From the NCBI GenBank assembly GCA_021295715.1, contig JAGWBV010000015.1:3816-53158 (forward strand): 49,343 nucleotides of DNA. The letters run 5' to 3'. The translations under genes were made by a program, and so were the position numbers. Source of the stretch: Candidatus Poribacteria bacterium (GTDB lineage: Bacteria > Poribacteria > WGA-4E > WGA-3G). Below the pieces are notes generated by a model, which worked only from the letters and a program-made list of their open reading frames with translations, was not told the DNA's origin and ran no database searches. Below are positions 39,448 through 48,050 of this stretch, in pieces (position 1 is the stretch's first letter; each line of letters opens with the position of its first letter).

Positions 39448-40179
39448 ATGGGACAATTGGATGGAAAATTTGCGATTGTAACCGGTGGTAACCGCGGTAT
39501 CGGTAAAGGAATCGCGAGAGGACTTGCCGCTGAGGGTGCGAGTCTAACAATCGCCGCAAGGAACGCTGAACTCCTTGAGCAGACGGCGAATGAACTCCGC
39601 GCAAACGGCACAAAGGTGTTGGCTGTGCCAACGGATGTAACAGACGAGGCACAGATCAAAGCACTCTTTGAAAAATCGATGGACGCGTATGGTCGTTTGG
39701 ACATCCTTGTCAATAACGCAGGGGCATTCAATGCCGGTCCTATAGATGAACTGTCAACAGAGGATTGGGATTGGGTCGTTGGTGTGAATCTCCGGGCACC
39801 GTTTATCTGCACGCGTGAAGCATTTGGGATTATGAAGGCACAAGGTGAAGGTGGACGTATCATCAATGTCGGCAGTATATCGTCGCATCGGGTTCGTCCG
39901 CGCACCGCGCCTTATAGTGCTACTAAATTCGGCATCTGGGGACTGACACAGGTAACAGCACTCGAAGGAAGAGCACACGGAATAACGGCGAGCTGTTTGA
40001 AACCCGGTAACACTTACGTAGAACGTCATCAAAATCAATCACAAGCACCCACTGAACCGATGATGGATGTTGACGATCTTGCACAAGCCGCTGTCCTGAT
40101 GGCAACCCTCCCACCACACATTAATATGTTAGACGCAACCGTCTTACCGGTCGGTCAACTCTATGTCGGACGTGGATAA
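39448..40179 (+). CDS. Short-chain dehydrogenase/reductase (SDR)
   Basis: A 243-residue classical SDR. It has the NAD(P)-binding TGGNRGIGKGIA (residues 12-23), VPTDVTDEAQ, NNAGAFNAGP near 89, the catalytic Ser region INVGSISSHR near 138 and catalytic YSATK near 155. GLTQVTALEGRAHGI follows as in fatty-acid and sugar oxidoreductases. The substrate is unknown. AAGGAG precedes the ATG. It lies 20 bases after the DUF2064 gene and its stop codon is the start of an intergenic repeat. Confidence 0.93.
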   Translation: MGQLDGKFAIVTGGNRGIGKGIARGLAAEGASLTIAARNAELLEQTANELRANGTKVLAVPTDVTDEAQIKALFEKSMDAYGRLDILVNNAGAFNAGPIDELSTEDWDWVVGVNLRAPFICTREAFGIMKAQGEGGRIINVGSISSHRVRPRTAPYSATKFGIWGLTQVTALEGRAHGITASCLKPGNTYVERHQNQSQAPTEPMMDVDDLAQAAVLMATLPPHINMLDATVLPVGQLYVGRG

Positions 40180-40295
40180 TTTTTAATTTTACTTTGCGGT
40201 TTTTTAATTATACCTTGCGGTTTGGTCAGGTGGGTTTTGAAGGATAGTGTGCCTTTCCATATATCTGCCTGCGCCGGTGTTGCAGGCGACTGTCT
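40177..40295. repeat. Gene-abutting intergenic repeat, copy f (after SDR stop), doubled end
   Basis: Starts at the SDR TAA: TAATTTTTAATTTTACTTTG then a second TTTTTTAATTATACCTTGCG. The body is the 'A' subtype (GTTTGGTCAGGTG, CATATATCTGCCTGCGCC) and the right end is TGTTGCAGGCGACTGTC. Confidence 0.85.
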
Positions 40296-40309
40296 TGGAT
40301 AAACCAAAA

Positions 40310-40442
40310 CCCGTAGTCCGTAATGGAATGGAGGGCGGATTTGAGGGGCGCACTACAAGGTCCCCAACGCACGTTGTTTCTCCGCAAGGTAAAATTAAAA
40401 ATTCGCCTGTGCGGTTGTTGCAGGCTGCGTTTTTGGTTAAGA
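40310..40442. repeat. Inverted B-subtype copy of the repeat next to an A-type right end
   Basis: Between 40315 and 40402 the B subtype lies in reverse orientation, ending CCGCAAGGTAAAATTAAAA at 40382. Directly after it is CGCCTGTGCGGTTGTTGCAG, an A-type right end in forward orientation. This looks like one repeat inserted in another. Confidence 0.7.
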
Positions 40443-40482
40443 ATCGCTATCACAAATCGCTTCTATAGGAAAGACTTCACCG

Positions 40483-41709
40483 ATGGAGACAATTATGCAA
40501 GTGAATCGGACCCAATTCATGGAAGAAGGGTATCTCGTTCTCCGAGAGGTGGTCCCACCGGAAGAACTGGACGCGCTTCGGGAAAGTTATGAATTAATGG
40601 TATCACGCCAGCGGGACATCTGGACGAGAGAACGCGGACCGAACGAGCCACCGGGTGGTGTTTGGGAGACTTCCCCACAACCTCGTCTACAACTCGGACA
40701 TAACCCACTTGCGGGGCTTGTCGATAAAAAAACAGCGAGCGCTGTCGAAATTTGGGCACACGAAAACATGCAAGGGGTCAGCACCGAACTACTCGGTGAG
40801 GAAGACGCAGGCGTTACCGAGATGATGCTCATGTGCAGTCCAGTCAAAGACTGCGGGCCCGCCGCATGGCACCGAGACCATCACCCTATCGATACCGCTC
40901 CATTACAAGGCTATATCGACGATATTGTAGAGACGGGACCGCGCTACGTTCAGTGGAATCTCTCACTCTACGACGATAACGTGCTGTGGGTGCTACCCGG
41001 TAGTCATCTGCGGGTGAACACCGAAGCAGAAAACGAGCAGCTGCTGGCAGATCCAAAAGTGCCGTTACCCGGTGCCGTTCAGACGCACCTCAACGCAGGT
41101 GATGGTGTCGTTTATATTCTGCCTATCTTGCATTGGGGGAGCAACTATAGTCGGAAGATGCGCCGCACGATCCACGGCGGGTTTGCAAACTACACGCACT
41201 ATCAAGCACTCGACTATGTGGATTATCTATCGCCGGAAGTCCAACAGAGCTTCGATCGGTGGAACAAACGCAGCAATCAGATGCAGATATGGTGTGAAGA
41301 TGCCCTTCGCGCTGCTATAGAAAAGGATGCCCCTGCCTACCACGCGGCACTCGAAAACCTACATCCGGACAGAGGTGAAAAAGGGAAGATGCTCTCAACC
41401 GTCTTTTTGTGCAAAGCCGCTTGTTTCGTGGCACTCGAACACGGCTATGAACTTCCAGAGATCCCGGACGAACTTCGGAATCGTGGCAAGGGCTTCCATG
41501 CGATTACCCTCAATTGGGGACCGCCCTTCGCCGAACGATTCACGAAAGAGGAAGCAGCTACGTTGTGGGAACGTTTTAAGCCACTTGACGCACTGCTCAA
41601 AACCGACGAAGAGCTATATCTACCGGGTTTCCAATCCGGTCCGATGCATTACTATTTCAATGAAATGCCGGATAATTTCGGTGTTGCAGATTTCATTAAA
41701 TCGTGGTAA
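40483..41709 (+). CDS. Phytanoyl-CoA dioxygenase (PhyH) family protein
   Basis: A 408-residue Fe(II)/2-oxoglutarate-dependent oxygenase. It begins FMEEGYLVLREVVPPEELDALRESYE, as in PhyH proteins. The iron-binding HxD is in AAWHRDHHP near residue 128; the distal His is in HWGSNYSRKMRRTIHGGFANY near 207-218, with Arg candidates for 2-oxoglutarate. VLPGSHLR near 170 is also typical. The substrate is unknown; such proteins are numerous in poribacterial genomes. Alternative ATG at 40495 has GGAG seven bases upstream. Its stop is immediately against the stop of the convergent isomerase gene with no spacer. Confidence 0.9.
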   Translation: METIMQVNRTQFMEEGYLVLREVVPPEELDALRESYELMVSRQRDIWTRERGPNEPPGGVWETSPQPRLQLGHNPLAGLVDKKTASAVEIWAHENMQGVSTELLGEEDAGVTEMMLMCSPVKDCGPAAWHRDHHPIDTAPLQGYIDDIVETGPRYVQWNLSLYDDNVLWVLPGSHLRVNTEAENEQLLADPKVPLPGAVQTHLNAGDGVVYILPILHWGSNYSRKMRRTIHGGFANYTHYQALDYVDYLSPEVQQSFDRWNKRSNQMQIWCEDALRAAIEKDAPAYHAALENLHPDRGEKGKMLSTVFLCKAACFVALEHGYELPEIPDELRNRGKGFHAITLNWGPPFAERFTKEEAATLWERFKPLDALLKTDEELYLPGFQSGPMHYYFNEMPDNFGVADFIKSW

Positions 41710-42504
41710 CTATAGGGATAAACCGAGCATTCCACTGAGATAGAAATAGGCTTCCTCGGTATAGCGTGGCAGATTCTCTGGATCCTCGACTTCCAACTCC
41801 AGTGTCAGATCACCTCGGTAGCCGACTTCTTGGAGCGTTTCGATAATCTGTTTGAGCTTAAGTTCCCCACGTCCAATACCGACAGATACGGTGCCGAGAT
41901 GGTCCTTGAGATGCACTGCATAGATACGGGAACCGAATTGACGAATTGCGGCGAGCGTATCGACACTGGATGCGTGGAAATGTCCTGTGTCTATACAGAC
42001 CCCCACTCTCTCGTCGGGAATAGCATCTAAAAGCGTTTGGAAATCCTCCGGTTGTTCAAGCACATTCCCGTGGTGCGGTTCAAGCGTCAACTTAATCTGA
42101 CTCTCTGCTGGCATGCGCTGTAACACCTCGCGGACACAGGAAGCAACTCTGTCCAATGCGCCTGACTCTGTTCTCCGTTGTGCGCCACTTGTGGTTAAGT
42201 GTGTCGCGCCGAGTCCTTCAGCGACTTCGACACATCTTGCGATTGCCCCTGCGCGTGCGTCCACATCGTCACTATCCTGTCCACCCCATCCGGGCGGATA
42301 GAGTCCCACGCACTTCATGCCGGAGGCATCGACTTTTGCCTTCATATCGTTTATGTCAAGCGCGTGAGCAGCGTCTACACTCCAGATGAGCGGTCCGTGA
42401 ATTTCCATCAGCCGGTAGCCGATCTGTGGAGCGTATTCCAAGGTTGCGGCGACCTCATCTTCAGCGTAGCCGCGGTAACAGATAGAAGCACAGATAATGT
42501 CCAT
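41710..42504 (-). CDS. Sugar phosphate isomerase/epimerase (TIM barrel, AP endonuclease 2 family)
   Basis: A 264-residue xylose isomerase-like TIM barrel. Likely metal ligands are Glu in KLTLEPHHGN near residue 142, Asp/His in CIDTGHFHASS near 172, His in YAVHLKDH near 198 and Glu in TLELEVED near 240. The final residues resemble IolE/IolI-type sugar isomerases. The substrate is unknown. Its ATG is preceded directly by an intergenic repeat giving AAGGAA. It converges with the PhyH gene without a gap. Confidence 0.87.
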   Translation of the reverse strand: MDIICASICYRGYAEDEVAATLEYAPQIGYRLMEIHGPLIWSVDAAHALDINDMKAKVDASGMKCVGLYPPGWGGQDSDDVDARAGAIARCVEVAEGLGATHLTTSGAQRRTESGALDRVASCVREVLQRMPAESQIKLTLEPHHGNVLEQPEDFQTLLDAIPDERVGVCIDTGHFHASSVDTLAAIRQFGSRIYAVHLKDHLGTVSVGIGRGELKLKQIIETLQEVGYRGDLTLELEVEDPENLPRYTEEAYFYLSGMLGLSL

Positions 42505-42542
42505 TTTTAATTATTCCTTGCGGTTCGGTTCGGTCAATTTGG
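42505..42542 (-). repeat. Start-codon-abutting intergenic repeat, copy g (isomerase)
   Basis: Minus-strand reading ends CCGCAAGGAATAATTAAAA then ATG. Only the first 38 bases (TTGCGGTTCGGTTCGGTC) are kept; the right end is missing. Confidence 0.85.
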
Positions 42543-42614
42543 TTACTCTTATGGCAAAGCCGAATGACGCTGTAGCAAGACCGTTCAATTTTTCAGTTTT
42601 TCATAAATTGTCAT

Positions 42615-42732
42615 GACTTACGCAAAATCAAAGAATTCAGTCTATTATGGCGCAATCGGTGCGGTTAGGAATGCAGATCGCATTTGGGCGAGTACGCCGC
42701 AAAACCGCACCTATCGGGGAAGTGCGTAAGTC
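42615..42732. mobile_element. MITE-like element, family 1, with inner GGTGCGGTT hairpin
   Basis: Terminal inverted repeats GACTTACGCA (42615-42624) and TGCGTAAGTC (42723-42732) enclose 118 bp. Inside is GGTGCGGTT (42658-42666) / AACCGCACC (42703-42711) with a 36-base spacer (AGGAATGCAGATCGCATTTG onward) very like those at 23434 and 24370. Confidence 0.6.
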
Positions 42733-42760
42733 CTAAAATTGTGTTATAAATACATCCAGA

Positions 42761-42879
42761 TTATAGTAAATCCTACAATTAATTGGACATCACGAATGGG
42801 CGAGGTTACAAACCTCGCCAGCGGTAGTGAGGTTTTTTTCACTGAACGCCTGTCCACATATCTTTCGACTTTACTATAA
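42761..42879. mobile_element. MITE-like element, family 2, with inner GGCGAGGTT hairpin
   Basis: Perfect 10-bp ends TTATAGTAAA and TTTACTATAA enclose 119 bp. Inside, GGCGAGGTT (42799-42807) pairs with AACCTCGCC (42811-42819). The same AACCTC can pair instead with GAGGTT at 42829-42834, which is followed by a T run, giving a terminator-like alternative on the plus strand. Confidence 0.6.
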
Positions 42880-42905
42880 TCAGCAAATTTGGCGTACATT
42901 AAAAA

Positions 42906-43316
42906 ATGATTCAGCAAATCGAAATAACCTTACCCGAATACTCACGCGGTTTCCATCTCGTCACAGATGAGATTGTGACATCGCTCGGTGAATTGCCGAA
43001 AGCAGGTATCCTGCACCTCTTCATTAAGCACACCTCAGCAGGATTGACTATCAACGAAAACGCAGATCCTACGGTCCGAGAAGATTTCGCCAATAGTTTC
43101 GACAGACTCGTCAAGGAACGCGAACCCTTTTACCAACACACAATAGAAGGTGATGACGATATGCCTGCACATATCAAAGCGTCCCTTGTCGGTTTCACCG
43201 TCTCCATCCCAATCACGAACTATCGTCTCAACTTAGGTATCTGGCAGGGGATATACCTTTGCGAATTCCGAAACAGCGGCGGCAGACGTCATCTAACAGC
43301 AACCCTCTATTCTTAA
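42906..43316 (+). CDS. YjbQ/UPF0047 family protein
   Basis: A 136-residue full-length YjbQ. Its family motifs are LHLFIKHTSAGLTINENADPTVREDF near residues 37-60 and HIKASLVGFTVSIPI near 95, then LGIWQGIYLCEFRNSG near 113, where the conserved Gly-Thr/Ser-W-Q-G motif is seen. Members have been linked to thiamine phosphate synthase-like activity and to redox-sensitive phenotypes; the true role is unclear. No strong ribosome site precedes the ATG. The TAA stop is inside an intergenic repeat end (TTAATTATACC). Confidence 0.92.
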   Translation: MIQQIEITLPEYSRGFHLVTDEIVTSLGELPKAGILHLFIKHTSAGLTINENADPTVREDFANSFDRLVKEREPFYQHTIEGDDDMPAHIKASLVGFTVSIPITNYRLNLGIWQGIYLCEFRNSGGRRHLTATLYS

Positions 43317-43435
43317 TTATACCTTGCGGTTCGATGAGTGCGGTTAGGACTTTCACGCTCCTTTGCGTATATCCGCCTGTGCCGTTGTCGCAGGTTTTTT
43401 AATTTTACCTTGCGGTTCGGTTAGGACAAAGCATT
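43313..43435. repeat. Gene-abutting intergenic repeat, copy h (after yjbQ stop), with a second copy reaching the next stop
   Basis: TTAATTATACCTTGCGGTTC carries the yjbQ stop codon. The A-subtype body ends CGCCTGTGCCGTTGTCGCAG, then a second end TTTTTTAATTTTACCTTGCG begins at 43399. Its GGTTAGG contains, on the minus strand, the TAA of the convergent isomerase gene (43421-43423). Confidence 0.85.
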
Positions 43436-44182
43436 ATAGAGGTCTATATGTCGTTGCAGGACCGCCTCTGAATCCGGCGGGTTAATAACCTCTATAGAGA
43501 CAAACCCGTCGTATCCATCCTGTGCGAGAAGTGTAAGCGAATCTTTTTCCGTGTCTGGCAAGGGTCCACTGTCGCCGAAGTTGACATGCGCATGCCGCAC
43601 CTTGCCGCGCAGATGCACATAAGCGACATTGACGGGTTCCCCGTGTCGAACATGATGCGCGGCGTGCCAATTCGCAAAGGTGTTCTGCGCTCCCGCCCGA
43701 TGTAAAGTCTCCGTTACGTAACTCGCGATGAGATTGCCGTGTGTCTCCAAACAGAGTGCAACCCCTGCATCGCCTGCTAAGCCGTCACAAGCACGAATGC
43801 CTTCCGCTTCCCAATCCAAAGTCTGAGACACCTCAACAGGGGTTTCTGGCACCCGATCCCCGAAAATCCGAATATTCTTCGCGCCCATCGTTTCGGACAA
43901 GTCGATATACCGCTTGAGCAAATCTACCTGTTCGGCGCGTTTCTGTGCGTTCGGATCTATGAATCGCACTCCAGTCGCAATGCAAGAGAGTTCAATACCA
44001 CTATCGGCGAAGCGGTGACGCGCCTCCTGAAGTTGCTGCGGTGTCGAATCCAACTCTACGCCGTGTCCGTGACCCCACTCCACGCGGAGCTCTAAGTGTT
44101 CGTAATTGTAGTGTTTCGCTTTGTCAATGAGTTCCGCCAGCGTTAGCGGCGGACAGACAGACGACATAAAACCAAATTTCAT
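43421..44182 (-). CDS. Sugar phosphate isomerase/epimerase (TIM barrel)
   Basis: A 253-residue xylose isomerase-like TIM barrel. It begins MKFGFMSSVCPPLTLAELIDKAKHYNYEHLELR. Likely metal ligands are Glu in ALCLETHGNLIASY near residue 143, His in ANWHAAHHVRHGE near 168, His in VRHAHVNFGDSG near 195 and Glu in FVSIEVINPPDS near 230. The substrate is unknown. Its ATG is preceded by the repeat end, which gives AAGGAAAATT. The stop codon lies inside another copy of the repeat. Confidence 0.85.
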   Translation of the reverse strand: MKFGFMSSVCPPLTLAELIDKAKHYNYEHLELRVEWGHGHGVELDSTPQQLQEARHRFADSGIELSCIATGVRFIDPNAQKRAEQVDLLKRYIDLSETMGAKNIRIFGDRVPETPVEVSQTLDWEAEGIRACDGLAGDAGVALCLETHGNLIASYVTETLHRAGAQNTFANWHAAHHVRHGEPVNVAYVHLRGKVRHAHVNFGDSGPLPDTEKDSLTLLAQDGYDGFVSIEVINPPDSEAVLQRHIDLYNALS

Positions 44183-44310
44183 TTTTTAATTTTCCTTTTT
44201 TAATTATACCTTGCGGTTCGGTCAGGTGCGTTTGATAGATGAAGTGCTTCTCCGTAGACTCGCCCTCCGCTACGCTTACGGGCTACGCGTTTCGGTTTAT
44301 CAAAAACCTT
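44183..44310 (-). repeat. Start-codon-abutting intergenic repeat, copy i (isomerase), doubled end
   Basis: Minus-strand reading ends GGAAAATTAAAA plus AATG, with a second CCGCAAGGTATAATTAAAA just upstream. The body is TTCGGTCAGGTGCGTTTG; the right end is replaced by a GCGTAGCCCGTAAGCGTAGC-like palindrome near 44274-44290. Confidence 0.8.
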
Positions 44311-44363
44311 TTTACCGAAAAGAACGGTAGCCTATTTGCGTTATGACTTCATTTGATATTTTG

Positions 44364-47300
44364 TTAGGTTAACCTCGGAATGTCAACAGATGAACTGCCG
44401 TTCCCCCGCTTTCTCACGTTGATCTTGACGGGTAAACGTCTTGTTAGTTCCTGAATGTGGCTGATGAGAAAGATACTTCGTCCTTGGATGCGGAGTCCCT
44501 CCAATGCCGCGATAGCGATGTCAAGCGTCTCCGTATCGAGCGTGCCGAACCCTTCATCAAGGAACAGCGAGTTGAGTTGTGCGCGTCCGCGACTGAGTTC
44601 CGAGAGTGCGAGAGCCAAAGCGAGACTTGTTAGGAATGATTCCCCACCGGAGAGTGTTTCAACCGGGCGTTCTTGATTCGCGTTCCAGCGATCAATGACG
44701 GTCAAGTTGCCGATGCTCTCAACTTTAAGTTGGTACCGCTCAGAGGTGAGATATTTCAATTGTTCATTGGCTAAATTGCCCATCTGCTTGAACATAATCT
44801 CCAGTGCAAAATCGCGTAGGTCGTTTCTGGGGATTGTGTCCTGTAACCTTTTCCAACGCTTCAATTCCTGCTCAGCCTCACTTATTTCAACACCGAGTGC
44901 CTCACGTTTTGCAAGTGCGTCCTTCAAGTCGTCGATTTTCTGTTGTTGTGCACCCACTTCCTGTTGCGCTGTTTGAAGTTGCTCTCCAATTTCTTCTATT
45001 TGGGCTTCAATTTTTCCCAATGCTTCTGGATCGAACGGCGTTTCTTCAAACCGGGTTCGCAATTCGGTAATGACTAATTCAAGTCCCAGTTTTTCACTTT
45101 CGTATACATCAATTTGGTCGGTGAGTTTCTGTATCTGCGCGTCGTCCCGGAACGCGCTGTCGTGTGCATCCGACGAGTCGAAACCAGCGTCGTGCAACTT
45201 ATCAAAGTAATTATCACGTGCCGTTTCAAGTTTCTCAGCGGATGCTTTAAACTGGGTTTCGCCAATCTCATGAGCAGTCTGTTTTTGGGTAAGCAAATCT
45301 CGACTTTCCTGGAATTGCTGTTGGGCTTCGTCCCGCTCGTTCTGTTTTGCGTTGAGTCCCGATTCTAATTCATCGATAGCGACGTTAATTTCGGTTTCCG
45401 TCTCCAAGCCGCCAGTTTTCTCGCGAACGGTGTTCAGATAGGTTTCACCCTCATGTCTGTACGCCTCTATTTCGGCGTTTAGGGTTTCGTGGCGTTCTTT
45501 CAAACCTTTGAGATTCGTTTGGTCTGCCTTGATACTGGTGTCAAGCACTTGAAGTTGTGTTTTTGCGCTGTCACGTTCCCCCTCACATTTTTCAACTTCC
45601 CCAATCTTATCCTCAAATTGCTGTAGAGCCGCAGCGGGTGCAATACCGTGAAAACTCTCAGGCATGGATTCCCAAAAACGGGTCTCTGTCGCTGTAACAT
45701 CGGCTTGCAAATCCGCAATAGTATTGTTTAAATCCTCCACCTGCGTTTCGATAGCGTTCACGTTATTCGTCTCGCGTTTGATGTCGTTCTCAGAGATTTC
45801 GAGTTGCTGTGATACTATCTCGTAAGCGTGCCATGCTTTCGTTTGTGCTTGCTCTGCCTCTCCGAGGGCTGCGATAGCAGTATCCACTGTACTAATTTGT
45901 TCAACTATCCAATCAAAGGAAATAATAACGTCCTGTTCAACTATCGGATCGAACGCAGCCTCAAGGTCTGGACGAATATCCTTCCACTGCCTATCAAGTG
46001 ACTCCTTTTTGTCTTGGAGTGCCCTTGCTTCTATAACAAGTTCCTCAGTTCGGTTGACCGTATTACGTCTATCGTGTTCAGTCTGCATCTGCTTGGTTTT
46101 GAGAACTTGCATCTGTTCTTGCGCGACTTGTGCCTCGGCTTTCACATTCTCTAAGGCATCTTTAGCATCCTGTAGCCGTTCCTCACTTTCAGGTTTCACA
46201 ACACCAGCGGACGGATGCTCTGTAGCCCCACATACCAAGCAAGGTTCTCCGGTGTGAAGGTGTTGCCGGAGTTGATTGATCGGGTTTGTCAACATCTCGG
46301 ACCTTAGTGCCTCTTCACAACGTTCAACAGCCTTCGCAGCATGCCGACACACCTCCGTTTGTTCCCTCAATTCTGCTTCGATTTGCCCAAGTTCTGTATT
46401 CAGTGTTGATAAAGTGCCACTTAATTCGTCTAACCGCTCTAAGATATCTTCGCCATCCTCCGTCATCTCTTCATATCCCTGCACGACGGGGTATACCCGA
46501 GATGCCTGTTGTTTTCGATCAGTCCACTCCTCGGGGGTGCCAGTCGCCAAGAGTTTGTTCAATTGTGTGGTGGCTTCCTCCAACGTCGTCTCTGCTTCTG
46601 CTTTTTCCGAGAGACGTTTTTGCTGAGCGTTCGATAATTTCTTAATTTCCTGTTTCAATGATGACACATTTTTTTCAGCACTCGCTTTGTTCGCCAACCC
46701 TGCTTCCAACTGATCTTTTTGCGAATCGTGTTCCGCTTGAAGACCGGTCGCTCGCGTAAGACGTTGTTGTCGGTCAAGTGGGAGCGGATTCTCATTTAAA
46801 AAGGTTTGTGCTATTGTAATCTGTTTCTGCCATTCGGTGCGTTCCGTTTGTCTCTCTGTGAGCTGGTGTGAAACTTCATCAATCTGCTTATCCAAATCCG
46901 TTAACGCTGTCGTCCGTTTATGTGCTTCAGCGAACTGATTCGCTGCGCGTGCTACATCTAATTTGGCATTACGATAAAGTGGTATTTTCCGAGCGTGTTC
47001 CTGAGATGTGGTTTGATAGGCTTCCTCTTTTTCGTCATAAACAGTTTGATCGGTTTTCACCTGTGTCTCTGTCTCTGTTTTCTCCTCCGTTGCTGTATCA
47101 AGTGCTTTCTCTGCATTTTCGAGATCGGATTTTGCGGTATCATACGTCTGTTTTTCAGGACGAAGTCGGTCGGCACGATTCGCGTTTTCCAGTGTCGTTT
47201 GGAGCACATCAATTTCCAGTTGCTGATCAGTGAGTTGATCTTGACGATCTTTTGAAGATTGGAGTCTCTCAAAATCGGCTTTGCGTTCCTCTTCGCGCCG

Positions 47301-48050
47301 CTTTTCATCTTGAATGTGTTGACTTTGCGTCCGTAATGCCTCGGCTTCCGATTGCAACTTATCACATAAGGTCTGGGCTTCCGAAAGCTGCTCACGCGAG
47401 GCTTCCGGTATTTTGTTCAATTTGTCGAGCACATCTGCAGTCGCTACCTCAACCGCACCCACCTTATCATTTAACGCTTTTTTCAGTTCATCGTAGATAC
47501 CGATTCCTGCAGTCGCCTCTAAAATCGTCCGTCTCTCCTCGTCGCTCGCTTTCAAGAACGCCGCGAACTCGCCTTGTGCCAACATCACCGACCGTCTGAA
47601 GGCATCGAAGTCAAGCCCTAAAATAGCCTCTACCTCTTCACTGACTGTTTTTTCGCTGGAACCCAGAGATTTGCCGCGTGTCGATAGTTTATCCGTGATT
47701 AACTTGTCATCATCCGCATAAAATAACGCGACCTTTGGAGAACCTTTCTGCTTAGCCGACCAAGTTCCGAGATATCGGATGCCGTTTGCTATGAAAATTA
47801 CTTCAGCGAACCCCTCTTTTTCACCATGACTGATAAGGTGGTTCGGATTTTGGCTGCCTTGTCCGGTCAAGCGCGGGGTTTTCCCGTAGAGTGCGACGCA
47901 GATCGCGTCTAATAACGTCGTCTTCCCAGCACCTGTCGGACCGGTAATCGCCACCAGCGATGCATCACCTAACGGCGACTTTTCAAAATCGAGTTCAATT
48001 TCATCCCGAAAACTATTCAGATTTTTAAGTTTCAATTTACATATTTTCAT
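44364..48050 (-). CDS. sbcC: Nuclease SbcCD subunit C (Rad50-like ATPase)
   Basis: SbcC is the ATPase arm of the SbcCD complex, which opens hairpin and protein-blocked DNA ends. The 1228-residue protein starts MKICKLKLKNLNSFRDEIELDFEK, with Walker A ITGPTGAGKTTLLDAICVALYG near residue 37. Long coiled coils follow, with the zinc-hook GEPCLVCGATEHP near residue 604. A second coil follows, then the signature LSGGESFLTSLALALALSELS and Walker B LNSLFLDEGFGTLD near 1175. The C-terminus is typical (SIFLISHIQELTRRLPVKINV). The ATG overlaps the sbcD stop by four bases (ATGA), so the pair is translationally coupled. Confidence 0.97.
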   Translation of the reverse strand: MKICKLKLKNLNSFRDEIELDFEKSPLGDASLVAITGPTGAGKTTLLDAICVALYGKTPRLTGQGSQNPNHLISHGEKEGFAEVIFIANGIRYLGTWSAKQKGSPKVALFYADDDKLITDKLSTRGKSLGSSEKTVSEEVEAILGLDFDAFRRSVMLAQGEFAAFLKASDEERRTILEATAGIGIYDELKKALNDKVGAVEVATADVLDKLNKIPEASREQLSEAQTLCDKLQSEAEALRTQSQHIQDEKRREEERKADFERLQSSKDRQDQLTDQQLEIDVLQTTLENANRADRLRPEKQTYDTAKSDLENAEKALDTATEEKTETETQVKTDQTVYDEKEEAYQTTSQEHARKIPLYRNAKLDVARAANQFAEAHKRTTALTDLDKQIDEVSHQLTERQTERTEWQKQITIAQTFLNENPLPLDRQQRLTRATGLQAEHDSQKDQLEAGLANKASAEKNVSSLKQEIKKLSNAQQKRLSEKAEAETTLEEATTQLNKLLATGTPEEWTDRKQQASRVYPVVQGYEEMTEDGEDILERLDELSGTLSTLNTELGQIEAELREQTEVCRHAAKAVERCEEALRSEMLTNPINQLRQHLHTGEPCLVCGATEHPSAGVVKPESEERLQDAKDALENVKAEAQVAQEQMQVLKTKQMQTEHDRRNTVNRTEELVIEARALQDKKESLDRQWKDIRPDLEAAFDPIVEQDVIISFDWIVEQISTVDTAIAALGEAEQAQTKAWHAYEIVSQQLEISENDIKRETNNVNAIETQVEDLNNTIADLQADVTATETRFWESMPESFHGIAPAAALQQFEDKIGEVEKCEGERDSAKTQLQVLDTSIKADQTNLKGLKERHETLNAEIEAYRHEGETYLNTVREKTGGLETETEINVAIDELESGLNAKQNERDEAQQQFQESRDLLTQKQTAHEIGETQFKASAEKLETARDNYFDKLHDAGFDSSDAHDSAFRDDAQIQKLTDQIDVYESEKLGLELVITELRTRFEETPFDPEALGKIEAQIEEIGEQLQTAQQEVGAQQQKIDDLKDALAKREALGVEISEAEQELKRWKRLQDTIPRNDLRDFALEIMFKQMGNLANEQLKYLTSERYQLKVESIGNLTVIDRWNANQERPVETLSGGESFLTSLALALALSELSRGRAQLNSLFLDEGFGTLDTETLDIAIAALEGLRIQGRSIFLISHIQELTRRLPVKINVRKRGNGSSSVDIPRLT

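Noticed and set aside
42799..42839. A plain terminator
   Set aside because: No plus-strand gene ends just upstream; the hairpin belongs to the MITE-like element.
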